This document shows positions 35,564-44,975 of a DNA stretch of 64,000 bases, piece after piece. The notes under the pieces are model-generated. The model searched no databases and was not told the origin of the DNA. It saw only the letters and a list, made by a program, of their open reading frames with translations. The stretch covers positions 6,014,001 through 6,078,000 of the forward strand of contig OZ017766.1 in the NCBI GenBank assembly GCA_963969345.1, written 5' to 3'. The stretch comes from Turbatrix aceti (Eukaryota; Nematoda; Chromadorea; Rhabditida; Panagrolaimidae). How positions within the stretch are numbered: position 1 is the first letter of the stretch; each line of letters starts with the position of its first letter. Made by a program: the position numbers and the translations under genes.

Positions 35564-35828
35564 TTCAACTGGGGCAAATGTGTGACTGTGCTCGGTCAGA
35601 GTGAGGAAGAGAAAAGAAGGTCACACAAAGAGAAAGGGAACACTGCTGACCTTTATACGTCACACCAAAGGATCTGTAAGACATTCACCTAGTGAAGGAA
35701 AGAACAGAAGGAGAAAGAGAGAACTCAACGAGTTTGGTCACACTCTAACCTTCTCGAACCTTATCAATTGAGGTTAAAAGGAGAGCGAAGAGTCAAGAGA
35801 GCCAACTTCTCGGACTTTTTAAGAGGGA

Positions 35829-36846
35829 GTCTGTGACAGGATTTTGGATTAAGGTGGAGGGTGCGACCCCGTGAAAAAACAACTTTAAATGTTTTTAACC
35901 AAAGTTGTAGGCACCCCTAAAGGATTGTTAAAAAAAATTATGAAAAATTTTTCAGATGCCGGATTCTGGAGATTTGGCTTCTGAAATGTTTTTTCGTTTT
36001 GAATTTTCAACTCAATTCTTAATAGAAGCAAAAATCTGAATTTAATTTGACAAAGGTATTTTGGCACGAGGAATCGATTCCCGCACTCAGATTCCACAAA
36101 AAACATCTGTCCGCCCGGCAATTATTGTTTTTTTGTTTTTGTTTTCATATTTTCCGCCAAAACATGCCTATTTCGTCCGAGGGGGAGGGCAAGGCATACC
36201 CTATCTTAAAGCCCGTTTTTTTTGGCATCGGATGAGCAAAAACACAAAAAATTCTATGTCGGTCCCGGTGACCAAAACACAGAAAAACCGTCAAAATGGT
36301 CGTTAAAAAACAACGAGGACGCAAAGCACACCAAAAGTCGCCGCGTGCGCATCGCGATGCGCGCAGCGCGTAGTCAGTTTTTTGACCGTTTTGACGGGTT
36401 TTTCCCTGTTTTGGTCACCGGGACCGACATAGAATTTTTTGTGTTTTTGCTCTTCCGATGCCAAAAAAAACGGGCTTCAAGATAGGGTATGCCTTGCCCT
36501 CCCCCTCGGACGAAATAGGCATGTTTTGGCGGAAAATATGAAAACAAAAACAAAAAAACAATAATTGCCGGGCGGACAGATGTTTTTTGTGGAATCTGAG
36601 TGCGGGAATCGATTCCTCGTGCCAAAATACCTTTGTCAAATTAAATTCAGATTTTTGCTTCTATTAAGAATTGAGTTGAAAATTCAAAACGAAAAAACAT
36701 TTCAGAAGCCAAATCTCCAGAATCCGGCATCTGAAAAATTTTTCATAATTTTTTTTAACAATCCTATAGGGGTGCCTACAACTTTGGTTAAAAACATTTG
36801 AAGTTGTTTTTTCACGGGGTCGCCGGTCCAAAATCCTGTCACAGAC
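35829..36846. repeat. 1-kb palindromic (foldback) element
   Basis: Two arms of roughly 460-480 bp are inverted about a GC-rich centre (36313-36378). Ends are GTCTGTGACAGGATTTTGG and its complement. The arms differ only by a short indel near the outer ends and scattered changes. It fills most of the 35193-36980 gap, whose remainder (35564-35828) is purine-rich non-coding sequence. The mirrored open frames on opposite strands are a consequence of the palindrome. Confidence 0.88.
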
Positions 36847-37071
36847 AGGCTTTTAAGAATTTTATGCATAAATTATCTGTTTTTTACATATATCTCCTTT
36901 CAAATTGGATGAATTTAATTGATTCTTTGTATATGTTTATATCTCTAGGGCGCTATGTTGTAAATTTTTTCCCATTACAGGAGCTTCAAATACAGCTGAG
37001 ATACTCAATATTCATTTAAAATCAAAGGTTTGACTTCATTATGTTAAAATTAATTAAAATTATGATTTCAG

Positions 37072-37476
37072 ATGTCCAAAGAGCATCGGAGCAGAAAGGA
37101 TACTATTGAAAGCTCTGTAATTGCTGGAAATCCTGAATTTCAGATGGAGGAGGAATATGAGGAAGATACTGACAATTTACAATTATCATCAGATTTTTCA
37201 AATCCTAGAACCGCTGGTTTGTCATCAGATTTTTCAAATCCTAGAACCGCTGGTTTGTCATCAGATTTTTCAAATCCTAGAACCGCTGGTTTGTCATCAG
37301 ATTTTTCAAATCCTAGAACCGCTGGTTTGTCACAGGTGTCGGATGGATTAGCTCAATTGAATATTGAAACTCCTCCTGCTATTAATGATGATTCTTTGAA
37401 TACTTCTGTTGTACCTAAGCAATTAGAGGATTTAATTGAAGAATATAAGAGAGCTAAGGAAGATTTAGATTTATAA
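37072..37476 (+). CDS. acidic element protein with four perfect 12-residue repeats
   Basis: 134 aa with no recognised family. Residues about 39-86 are four exact copies of SSDFSNPRTAGL, encoded by a perfect 36-bp tandem repeat at about 37187-37330. The C-terminus (LEDLIEEYKRAKEDLDL) is helical and charged. A TTTCAG directly before the ATG and an in-frame upstream candidate exon (36981-37027) suggest the protein could start further upstream, in sequence now interrupted by the 1-kb palindrome. It might be a minor virion or packaging protein, by position only. Confidence 0.5.
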   Translation: MSKEHRSRKDTIESSVIAGNPEFQMEEEYEEDTDNLQLSSDFSNPRTAGLSSDFSNPRTAGLSSDFSNPRTAGLSSDFSNPRTAGLSQVSDGLAQLNIETPPAINDDSLNTSVVPKQLEDLIEEYKRAKEDLDL

Positions 37477-37495
37477 GAAAAGTATAGAAAAGTTC

Positions 37496-37654
37496 ATGAA
37501 GCAAAAAACAAGATATACTATGGAGAAACAGCTAGTTGAATATAGGCGTAGAAAACGTGAAGAGAAAAAGAAGAAGTTAGCTATTATTCAGAAGAAGAAG
37601 TTAGATATTCAGAAACTTAGAATCAAAGAGCAGAGCAAGAAGTTATCTTCATAA
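37496..37654 (+). CDS. small Lys/Arg-rich peptide of the element
   Basis: 52 aa with very basic helical composition (YRRRKREEKKKKLAIIQKKK), overlapping no other good frame and ending 16 bp before the integrase start. It may be a DNA-binding core-type peptide like those of adenovirus-related elements, or the remnant of the preceding gene in a shifted frame. Composition is the only evidence. Confidence 0.35.
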   Translation: MKQKTRYTMEKQLVEYRRRKREEKKKKLAIIQKKKLDIQKLRIKEQSKKLSS

Positions 37655-37669
37655 TAAATTGTCTAATAA

Positions 37670-39010
37670 ATGTCTTGTGAAGTATATTGTTTCAAATGCA
37701 AGAGACACACTGATACATCAGAAATTACAGAATGTGAAACGAAAAGTAAAAGGAAAATGTTGAAAGGTGTTTGCATTGAATGCAACTCAAAGAAATGTAA
37801 ATTAATTCCTACATCTAAATCCTCTGGATTGAATTCAAAGATAGGAGGTGAAATAGACAAAAAAGATTCGAAGAATTCAAAGGATTCTAAAGTGAATGAG
37901 ATTCTAGAAAAAACTTATTATTCTCCAAAAACAGGATTTTGTGGGATCAATGAGCTATCAAGAGTAGCAAAGCTATCACAGAAAAAGGTTAAAGAGTTCC
38001 TGAATGAACAAGATGTTTACACTCTACACAAACCAGCTAGGAAGAACTTCAAGAGTCAAAGAGTTTACTTTGATGGTATGGATGATCAATGGCAATCAGA
38101 TCTTGTAGAAATGCAAGTGTATTCAGATGAAAATGATGGCTTCAGGTATCTTCTAACTGTGATAGATTGTTTTAGTAAGTTTGCATGGGTAGTACCTTTG
38201 AAAAGTAAAAGTGGTAAAGAAACTGCAGATGCTTTGGAAGCTATCTTTACAAAGAGTAAAAGAAAACCCAAAAAGATGCAAACTGATAATGGTAAGGAGT
38301 ATTATAATAAAGAAATGAATAAACTTTTCAAAAAATTAGAAATTAATCACTTCTCAACTTATTCAGATAAGAAAGCTTCTATTATCGAAAGGTTTAATAG
38401 AACCTTGAAAGAAAAGATGTGGAAAATGTTTACTCTTCAAGGAAGTCATAAATGGGTTGATATTCTTGATGATTTACTCTGGGGTTATAATAATCATTAT
38501 CACACTTCAATAAAAATGACTCCAATAGAAGCTTCAAAAATAGAAAATGAAAGTATTGTCTACAATAATCTATTTCCTATAAAACATAATTTTGAGGAAA
38601 TTCAAAAAAATTCTAAATTTCCGAAGGTCTTGCACAAAGTGAAATTCAAAATAGGTGACACAGTCAGAATAACAAAATATAAAGCTATTTTTGACAAAGG
38701 TTATCTTCCGAATTGGACAACTGAGATGTTCAAAATTGCAAAAGTTCATATTGGTGAACCTGTGATGTACGAACTAAAAGATCTTGCAGATGAAGAAATC
38801 AAAGGAAAGTTTTATGAAGAAGAACTCACACTTTACAATAATATCAATGAAGAGTATAAAGTTGAAAAAGTGATAAAACATAGAAAATCTAAAGGAGTAA
38901 AAGAAGTGTTTGTTAAGTGGTATGGATATCCGGAGAAATTTAACTCTTGGATAAAGGAAACGAATTTAAATTTCACAAGTGAATCCGAAGGAGATCCTTT
39001 AAAGACCTAA
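37670..39010 (+). CDS. Polinton-type integrase with N-terminal zinc ribbon and chromodomain
   Basis: 446 aa, one exon. Residues 1-45 form a CxxC..CxxC zinc ribbon (YCFKCKRHTD, CIECNSKKC) like those found as separate small proteins in Polinton-type elements. Residues about 80-130 are the integrase N-terminal region. The retroviral-type core has D144 (QWQSDLVE), D206 (TDNGKEYY) and E240 (SIIERFNRTL), a DD33-35E triad. A chromodomain closes the protein (about 395-435; VFVKWYGYPEKFNSWI). It would cut and join the element ends. All catalytic residues are present, so the protein looks functional. The zinc-ribbon fusion is the odd point. Confidence 0.88.
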   Translation: MSCEVYCFKCKRHTDTSEITECETKSKRKMLKGVCIECNSKKCKLIPTSKSSGLNSKIGGEIDKKDSKNSKDSKVNEILEKTYYSPKTGFCGINELSRVAKLSQKKVKEFLNEQDVYTLHKPARKNFKSQRVYFDGMDDQWQSDLVEMQVYSDENDGFRYLLTVIDCFSKFAWVVPLKSKSGKETADALEAIFTKSKRKPKKMQTDNGKEYYNKEMNKLFKKLEINHFSTYSDKKASIIERFNRTLKEKMWKMFTLQGSHKWVDILDDLLWGYNNHYHTSIKMTPIEASKIENESIVYNNLFPIKHNFEEIQKNSKFPKVLHKVKFKIGDTVRITKYKAIFDKGYLPNWTTEMFKIAKVHIGEPVMYELKDLADEEIKGKFYEEELTLYNNINEEYKVEKVIKHRKSKGVKEVFVKWYGYPEKFNSWIKETNLNFTSESEGDPLKT

Positions 39011-39051
39011 GCATTTTATACTCAATTATTAAAATAATGAAGTTTGATTTA

Positions 39052-40305
39052 TCAAATACTGACAACCTTAACTCTATTATCCTTGACTTCAACAATATTT
39101 TCGCTCAAAATTAAGCAATAACATTTAGTACTTTGAGCGATGTTTTTATTAAAGGAAGCTTTTATTGTAACATCAGGTCGAGATGCAATAATTCTATCAT
39201 TCTGTTTTGATACATCGAATACTAAAAGAGGATAGTAATAATAGTAGACATCTTCTTCCATGAAAATGTAATCCTTGATACTTTCATAATAACTATTCCT
39301 AAATTCTTTAGCAAAATTGTATTGTTGGACTGCATTGAATTTGTCAAAGTCGAATTTCAAGCATTCATACGGATATCTTTCACTATTGAGTTCAACATAA
39401 ATTTCTTCAAGCCCACAATTATCAAATTTTGCAGCATTTAGATAATTGTTATCTCTAGCAGTTTGAAATGCTATGACAATGTACTTTATCTTATCATATT
39501 TTGTTCCTAACTTCCAAGTGAATTCTCTATTACCATTTGGGATATTATAACTCTCAAATTGTCTAGAAATAAAAGGCATTTGAACTAATTTATTACTTTC
39601 AAATAAATTAAGAAGTTTGTTTTGCATCTCAAGACTAGGCATAATTTTAGGAATTATCCATTGAAGTTTATTAATAGTCATCTTAGCAGTAAATTTAGTA
39701 GGATCTGTGGACGTAATAGAATTTTTATTTTCTGGTGATCTGTAAAGTGAAAGAGTGTGTTTTCTTCCGTAAATTACTCGAGGGTAACATTCAGCAAAGC
39801 CAAAAATATGAGTCAGTGGAATACAAAAAGTAAGGTTACCTTTTCTATTTTTAGTGTATTTATTTATCTTATAATTCATGATATCCTTAGTCTCGAGAAT
39901 CCAACCAAAAGTATTTTGTTTATTCATTGTTGAAGAATAAGTAAGGAGGCCTTTCATAAGTGAAGCTCTTCCAGGATCAATGACATTTTCAACTTGCATA
40001 CCATCCATACTATAAGTTGCTCTATCAAATAAAAACATTGGAGCATTGTTGGAGAGTGTAACTTCATCAGCTTCATTCAGTGCTGTAGAATCTAATTTAG
40101 TCAAAGAAGCTTCTAAGTAGATGTAAGATTTATGTAGCAGAAGGTATTGATCACAAGTTTCTATGATAAAATTAATTTCTCCATGTTGATTTAAACTACT
40201 ACCAGATGAAGGAAATATGGTAATCAAATTTTCTTTTTGAATACTTTGATCTTGAATAATTGGACTATCAACAATTAGTATTCTGTCTACTGCTTCAACA
40301 GTCAT
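39052..40305 (-). CDS. double-jelly-roll major-capsid-type protein
   Basis: 417 aa if started at the ATG at 40303-40305; a further in-frame ATG at 40330-40332 is created by the end of the inserted SINE and is unlikely to be original. Family signs: a central CIPLTHIFGFAECYPRVIYG block, the following TLSLYR strand, YKYIVIAFQTARD-like strand content, and a late YYPLLVFDVSKQ block. These match the double-jelly-roll-like proteins of Polinton/adintovirus elements, which form virus-like capsids. The frame is open from end to end. Transcription is opposite to the integrase and glycoprotein. Nothing here shows that particles are made. Confidence 0.8.
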   Translation of the reverse strand: MTVEAVDRILIVDSPIIQDQSIQKENLITIFPSSGSSLNQHGEINFIIETCDQYLLLHKSYIYLEASLTKLDSTALNEADEVTLSNNAPMFLFDRATYSMDGMQVENVIDPGRASLMKGLLTYSSTMNKQNTFGWILETKDIMNYKINKYTKNRKGNLTFCIPLTHIFGFAECYPRVIYGRKHTLSLYRSPENKNSITSTDPTKFTAKMTINKLQWIIPKIMPSLEMQNKLLNLFESNKLVQMPFISRQFESYNIPNGNREFTWKLGTKYDKIKYIVIAFQTARDNNYLNAAKFDNCGLEEIYVELNSERYPYECLKFDFDKFNAVQQYNFAKEFRNSYYESIKDYIFMEEDVYYYYYPLLVFDVSKQNDRIIASRPDVTIKASFNKNIAQSTKCYCLILSENIVEVKDNRVKVVSI

Positions 40306-40329
40306 TTTTATCTTGAGAATTTCAGAATT

Positions 40330-40649
40330 CATTTCATTTCATTTATTCTCTAACTCGTACGCACCATATCATACATACAACACTACAATGAACAGTCAGA
40401 AGGTGATGAAGATGATGATGGCGACTCGTACGTAGAGGGGCCCATCCGGAACGGATGTCTTTGCGATACGTGCACCCTGAGTTCGCAGCTCTTACAGGGG
40501 ACGGGACGTGTTTTTGGTGTGGTGTGTTTTTTCGATTGGATGATGACGAATGAGAATGAGTTGTAGAAGACCGCTGCGCCCAAGCGGGATCGAACCTCGA
40601 CCTTGATTTCCTTGTAGACGCGCCACACACCACTGGGCCACCCGCGCCC
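40330..40649 (-). mobile_element. tRNA-derived SINE with 12-bp target duplication
   Basis: Minus-strand 320-bp insertion between two copies of AATTTCAGAATT (40318-40329 and 40650-40661). The head carries a Pol III A box TGGCCCAGTGG (40630-40640) and a B box GGTTCGATCCC (40586-40596), the body is GC-rich, and the tail is a short GAAAT repeat. It sits between the capsid and glycoprotein genes, in their shared upstream region. Confidence 0.9.
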
Positions 40650-40744
40650 AATTTCAGAATTAGCGCTTTATTAATTTAATTAACAACTTTCAAAGAAAGT
40701 CAGGATAATTTTTCAATTTATTTAAAATAAATTTTCTGAAGTAA

Positions 40745-42796
40745 ATGAATCTATTGCAATTCTATTTCTTTTTCATATTTACTCATTATGATATTTTAGC
40801 GGCTATTATATGTTCTTCTGATGCTCCAGTTCAATACTTTAAATTACCAAAATTACACAAATGTAATTACCATAGACAATTGAATGAAAAATCAAAAGTA
40901 GAAAGTTATGAAGTCTTCAAACCGAACATTATCGAATATTCAAGTGAAGCTAAATTGTGTAAGAAATTAATTAGTGAAGTTTCAATGTATACAGATTTTT
41001 CAGGATATGAGCACTTAGTAGAAAAGGAATTGAATCATAGAAGTATAAGTCTTGCAGAATGTAGAGAATGGATTGCAAATAAGAAATGTGAATATGGAAG
41101 TTTAGGGAAAGGTAAAGAAGGAATATCAGATTCGAAGAATCCTAGAAGCCATGCTTTGTGGAGTACTAATAATAAAGTTGAAGTAGATTATCCTAATCGA
41201 TTTACTAGTTTCTTTACAAGCAAAAGATATTACAAAGAGAATTGTGTAATTATTGAGACTAAGGTATATTCTCACTTTAACCAAAGTAGACCATCTAATG
41301 TGTTAGCAGATATGTCAGAGTGTAAATATCAGGATGCTTCTTGTCCAATAAAGAAGAATGAAATTATGATTTGGGATGTCAATACTTCCCAGAATTGCCA
41401 ATACATTTCTATTGGAAAACTAGATGGAATAATGAGTAATGGACTGTGGATAAATAGTAAAAATCAAATTGCTCTGAGTTTGAATAAAAACAAAATTGTG
41501 AGAGATTGTAATCTTGATCTCTTAATTAGTGAAGAAGGTTTTGCAGTCAAGGAAATTCAAAAACTTCCTTCAGAGTCGAAGATTCCTAGATCCACAGGAT
41601 TGACACAACAAGCACTAACATCAACTCCTAGTCTTCAAGAAATGAGTATTAATCCTCAGAAATTTCAAAAAGAAAGAGAAGAATATTATAAAAGACAAAG
41701 AGAAATCCAAATGGATCGAAATAGAATCCAAACGGAAAAAGACAAAGAAGTAAGAGATAAATACGAAGCTGATCGTAAAGAATTTGAGAAGAGAAGAGAA
41801 GAAAAAATGAAGCAATATCTAGAGTTCGAAAAGAGAAAGAAGGAAAAAATAGAAAGATTAGCTAAAGCATCTGCAAACGTTGAAAAAGATGAAAATACTA
41901 CCAATAGGGTTAAAAGATCTACTAAATCAGAGCAAAGCTTCCTAGAAACAAATCAAAGTGTAGAAGACACTTCTAGGCCTTTTTCATTACCTACTTACGA
42001 AGAATATTCAAAGATTAAAAACGATTGCTCATTGCTTCCAAGTTTTGAAGACTATCTAAAATCTAAAGATCTGGAAATAAAAGATTTCATTCGATCTAAG
42101 GATGCTTGTGATACTTTTCCAAGTTATGATGAATATGTTACTAAATTTGCTGAATATGCATTAAAAGAATTTGAAAATAGAAAATCTAAAAGAACAAGAA
42201 GACAAGTTTACTCAGATTTTCAAGCAGCTGGAGAATTTCAATACCTTGAGAACAAATCAAATAACCTACTAAGACATACAACTGAAGTAATGTGTGATAT
42301 CTTTAATGAACACTCCAGTCTTCTTGAGACTCTCATAAAAGAAAATCCTAGAAGATACATTCAGAAACAACTAAATCATTCAGCAATAAGAGTTCAACTA
42401 GTTAGTGAAGATGTTGTAGAAGTAACATTTTGTAAATCTTTAGTTGATGAAGAAATTGAATTTATTGATCTAACACATTTTGGAATAGAAGGAAGTTTAG
42501 CTCTTACTCAAGGACAAATACCCATTAGAATTAAACAATTTGGAGACAAGATTTGGTATTACAAGGACGATCCAAGTGGGGGAATAATTTCTAGTAGCCT
42601 AGCACTACATCCTATGGCTAATAATGTTACTAATTTCAAAAACTTTGATCTAAATTTTGATCTAAATTTCTTAGATGATAAAGTAATCTTTCATGAACAT
42701 ATCCTCCTTGATACAAAAATGAATATTGAGGAAGAATTAATTAATGAGATGCGTGAAAAAGCTGATGTATCCATCCATTGTTTTCAAGTTTTTTAA
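40745..42796 (+). CDS. viral envelope-type glycoprotein, C-terminally truncated
   Basis: 683 aa, one exon. A hydrophobic N-terminus (residues 1-25) looks like a signal peptide. A Cys-rich ectodomain follows, then an unusually long Lys/Glu/Arg-rich helix (about 300-380), two furin-type sites (RVKR near 388, RTRR near 483) and a further beta-rich part. The Cys pattern and cleavage sites fit a class III fusion glycoprotein such as those of chuviruses or herpesvirus gB; nematode Mavericks are reported to carry a gB-like fusogen. No C-terminal transmembrane helix is present: the frame runs into the right terminal repeat and stops there, so the 3' end was probably lost by deletion. Family call is tentative. 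Confidence 0.6.
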   Translation: MNLLQFYFFFIFTHYDILAAIICSSDAPVQYFKLPKLHKCNYHRQLNEKSKVESYEVFKPNIIEYSSEAKLCKKLISEVSMYTDFSGYEHLVEKELNHRSISLAECREWIANKKCEYGSLGKGKEGISDSKNPRSHALWSTNNKVEVDYPNRFTSFFTSKRYYKENCVIIETKVYSHFNQSRPSNVLADMSECKYQDASCPIKKNEIMIWDVNTSQNCQYISIGKLDGIMSNGLWINSKNQIALSLNKNKIVRDCNLDLLISEEGFAVKEIQKLPSESKIPRSTGLTQQALTSTPSLQEMSINPQKFQKEREEYYKRQREIQMDRNRIQTEKDKEVRDKYEADRKEFEKRREEKMKQYLEFEKRKKEKIERLAKASANVEKDENTTNRVKRSTKSEQSFLETNQSVEDTSRPFSLPTYEEYSKIKNDCSLLPSFEDYLKSKDLEIKDFIRSKDACDTFPSYDEYVTKFAEYALKEFENRKSKRTRRQVYSDFQAAGEFQYLENKSNNLLRHTTEVMCDIFNEHSSLLETLIKENPRRYIQKQLNHSAIRVQLVSEDVVEVTFCKSLVDEEIEFIDLTHFGIEGSLALTQGQIPIRIKQFGDKIWYYKDDPSGGIISSSLALHPMANNVTNFKNFDLNFDLNFLDDKVIFHEHILLDTKMNIEEELINEMREKADVSIHCFQVF

Positions 42797-43084
42797 GATC
42801 AAAATCAACGGCTTGTTTGGTAAAATGCTGCTTACGGCGGTTTGGTGTTTTTAAAATAAAAAAAATCCGTTATAATCGAAGGTGGGTCTAACCTTTTCGA
42901 ACGGTCGTAAAACACATTTTATTTTTTCCTGACCGTATTTTGCGCTGGATGAACTTCGCGAACACTTATATCGATGTATTTTTGCACGCTGATTCGAATG
43001 GTCCTACTCCCGTTACCCCGTAACTATTACCGTACTTACGCAAACCTCTAATTTAAGGGTGGGTCTAACCTTTTCGAACGCACT
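42774..43084 (-). repeat. right terminal inverted repeat of the 10.3-kb element
   Basis: Inverted match to 32819-33126, about 99% identical. Its inner 23 bp encode the last residues and stop of the glycoprotein frame. Confidence 0.92.
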
Positions 43085-43085
43085 T

Positions 43086-43433
43086 TACAAATTTTAACAA
43101 ATTTAAAAAAATTGGTTTTTTAATAGTAAACTTCATCTCAAAAAAAAATTTGAAATTGGGTGTAAAAATCAATTTCGATTTTGGAACAAACTGTGTTGAT
43201 TTTGAGCATTTTTGTGAACACTCATTACCAAGACTGACTTTGTCGTCGTTGATACATGACAATCGCACTATACTATAAATATTTCTGAACATACTAGAGT
43301 GTAGTGTCGAATAAGAACAAGTTTAACGCAGCACCATTTCAACGACCAAAAACAAAATTATATAGGAGGGGCAAAACGCGTTTATATAAAACGGATTCGT
43401 GTTTTTTTTGAGTTTGTCAGTGATTTCCTCAAA
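43086..43433 (+). promoter_or_regulatory. promoter region of P450 gene 3
   Basis: AT-rich; TATATAAAA near 43382 lies about 50 bp upstream of the start codon. Nothing else is recognisable. Confidence 0.4.
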
Positions 43434-44975
43434 ATGATAGCTGCAATTCTTTTAGTTATTGTTACATTCGTCCTCGGCTATGAAATTTATTGGAAACGGC
43501 GATCTTTGCCACCGGGTAGGTTATCCTAAAAAAAATGGACTTAAGATAAAAAAAAAATTTTAGGTCCAACGCCGCTGCCTCTACTCGGAAATTTGATTCC
43601 CATAATCCGCTATGGGCTGCAAGATTCTCTACAGCAGTTTAGAAAACAACACGGGGATCTGATCACTGTTTGGCTGGGTCCGATACCTTTTATATTCGTC
43701 TGCAACTACGAACTTATCCACGAAGTTTTGGTCAAGGATAACGATATTTACGGAGCCCGTCCGCTTCCTTCAGAACTCCAAAACGAACTGATGAAGGGCG
43801 GAGACGGTATTGTTTCGGCCAATGGAGAACTCTGGCGTCAGCATAGAAGATTTGCCCTTCGCGTTCTCCACGAATTTGGACTTGGAAAAAATCAAATGCA
43901 GGAACGCGTCCTTGATGAAATCACTTTTATGATTTCCGGTCTGAAAGACCAAATAACAGCGAACAACGGAGTCGCCGATATCCAACGTGCCATCGATTTT
44001 GCCGTCGGCAGTGTCATCAATAGCATGATTCTGGGTCATCGAATGACCGATCAAGCACAATTTGATCATTTAAAGAAAATCAGCGACGATAATTTAACGG
44101 TATTTGTGCATCCAATAATTCAGGTGGCACAGTTCAAACCGGGTCTTGCACGGAAGTTGCCCATCATCCGAGGATACGTTCAGCTAATGACAGAAACATA
44201 CGACGCCATGGCTGCTTATTTTGCAAAAGAAATTGAAAAACATGAACAGGATCTGCGGATGGATGAAGAACCCAGAGATTATGTCGAAGCGTTTTTACAA
44301 CAAAAACAGAGGTTGGAAGAGGCTGGAGAAAAGAATCATCTGTTCTTCAACGATCAACTAAACAGCAGTTTGTACGATCTCTGGGTCGCCGGACAGGACA
44401 CGTCTTCGAACACGCTTGCTTGGATTGTCACTTATCTGGTCAAGAATCCAGAAGCCCAGGCCAAGCTTCACAAAGAACTGGATCTGGAAATCGGAAGTTC
44501 ACGTTTGGTGACGGTGGAAGACAAATCACGGCTACAGTACACGCAGGCGGTGATTCACGAAGGTCAACGAATGGCCAATATTTTGCCTTTTAACCTGGCT
44601 CACAGAGTTATCAAAGATACACAGATTCGGGGATACACTATTCCGGCTGACACAATTGTGATTCCGCAGATTAGAGATTCCATGTACGATCAGAAGGCAT
44701 TTCCCGACCATATGAAGTTCAATCCGGATCGGTATATCGATGAGAAAGGAGATTTTGTTCCGTCGAAACAAGTCATTCCCTTCAGTTTGGGTAAACGATC
44801 GTGCCTCGGAGAGCCACTGGCTAAATTGGAATTGTTCCTGTTTACTGCGAATATTCTGAACAGATTCCGCATTGAAGAAGTGCCCGATCGTCCGGTTGAC
44901 ATGACCCGAATAGAAACCACTTTGACTGTCAAGCCCCAGCATTTTGTCGTGAAATTGACTCCTAAATATGACTAG
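43434..44975 (+). CDS. cytochrome P450, CYP33-like, gene 3
   Basis: Two exons, 43434-43515 and 43564-44975, 497 aa. The anchor exon differs from genes 1-2 and resembles gene 4 (YWKRRSLPPG). PTPLPLLGN hinge, WRQHRRFALR, AGQDTSSNT, HEGQR and FSLGKRSCLGEPLA are all present, so it should bind haem and be active. Its 3' third is nearly identical to gene 2 across the mobile element. Role by family: oxidation of lipids or xenobiotics in the ER membrane. Confidence 0.93.

Larger units (their letters stand above)
32819..43084. mobile_element. Polinton/Maverick-like element with capsid and envelope-type genes
   Basis: About 10.27 kb bounded by near-identical 308-311-bp terminal inverted repeats and flanked by TA on both sides (a 6-bp duplication typical of Mavericks is not clean: taataa versus ttacaa). 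Coding content: spliced retropepsin gene, repeat-bearing acidic protein, Lys/Arg-rich peptide, integrase with zinc ribbon and chromodomain, double-jelly-roll capsid-type protein and envelope-type glycoprotein. Integrase plus capsid marks the Polinton/adintovirus lineage. No protein-primed DNA polymerase B, FtsK-like ATPase or adenain-type protease was found, so it is an internally deleted, non-autonomous derivative. Its genes are strikingly AT-rich next to the P450 genes. Nested repeats at 33.3, 35.4, 35.8 and 40.3 kb have enlarged it. Confidence 0.78.

Noticed and set aside
36047..36639. Mirrored open frames on both strands in the palindrome
   Set aside because: They arise from the inverted arms and lack any known motif.
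40586..40649. Functional tRNA gene at the SINE head
   Set aside because: Box A and B are perfect, but acceptor and anticodon stems do not pair, and the unit is bounded by a target duplication with a tail.
32819..43084. A plain Tc1/mariner interpretation from the flanking TA
   Set aside because: The TA is part of an extended palindrome at the ends, and the coding content (retroviral-type integrase, capsid) is of Polinton type.
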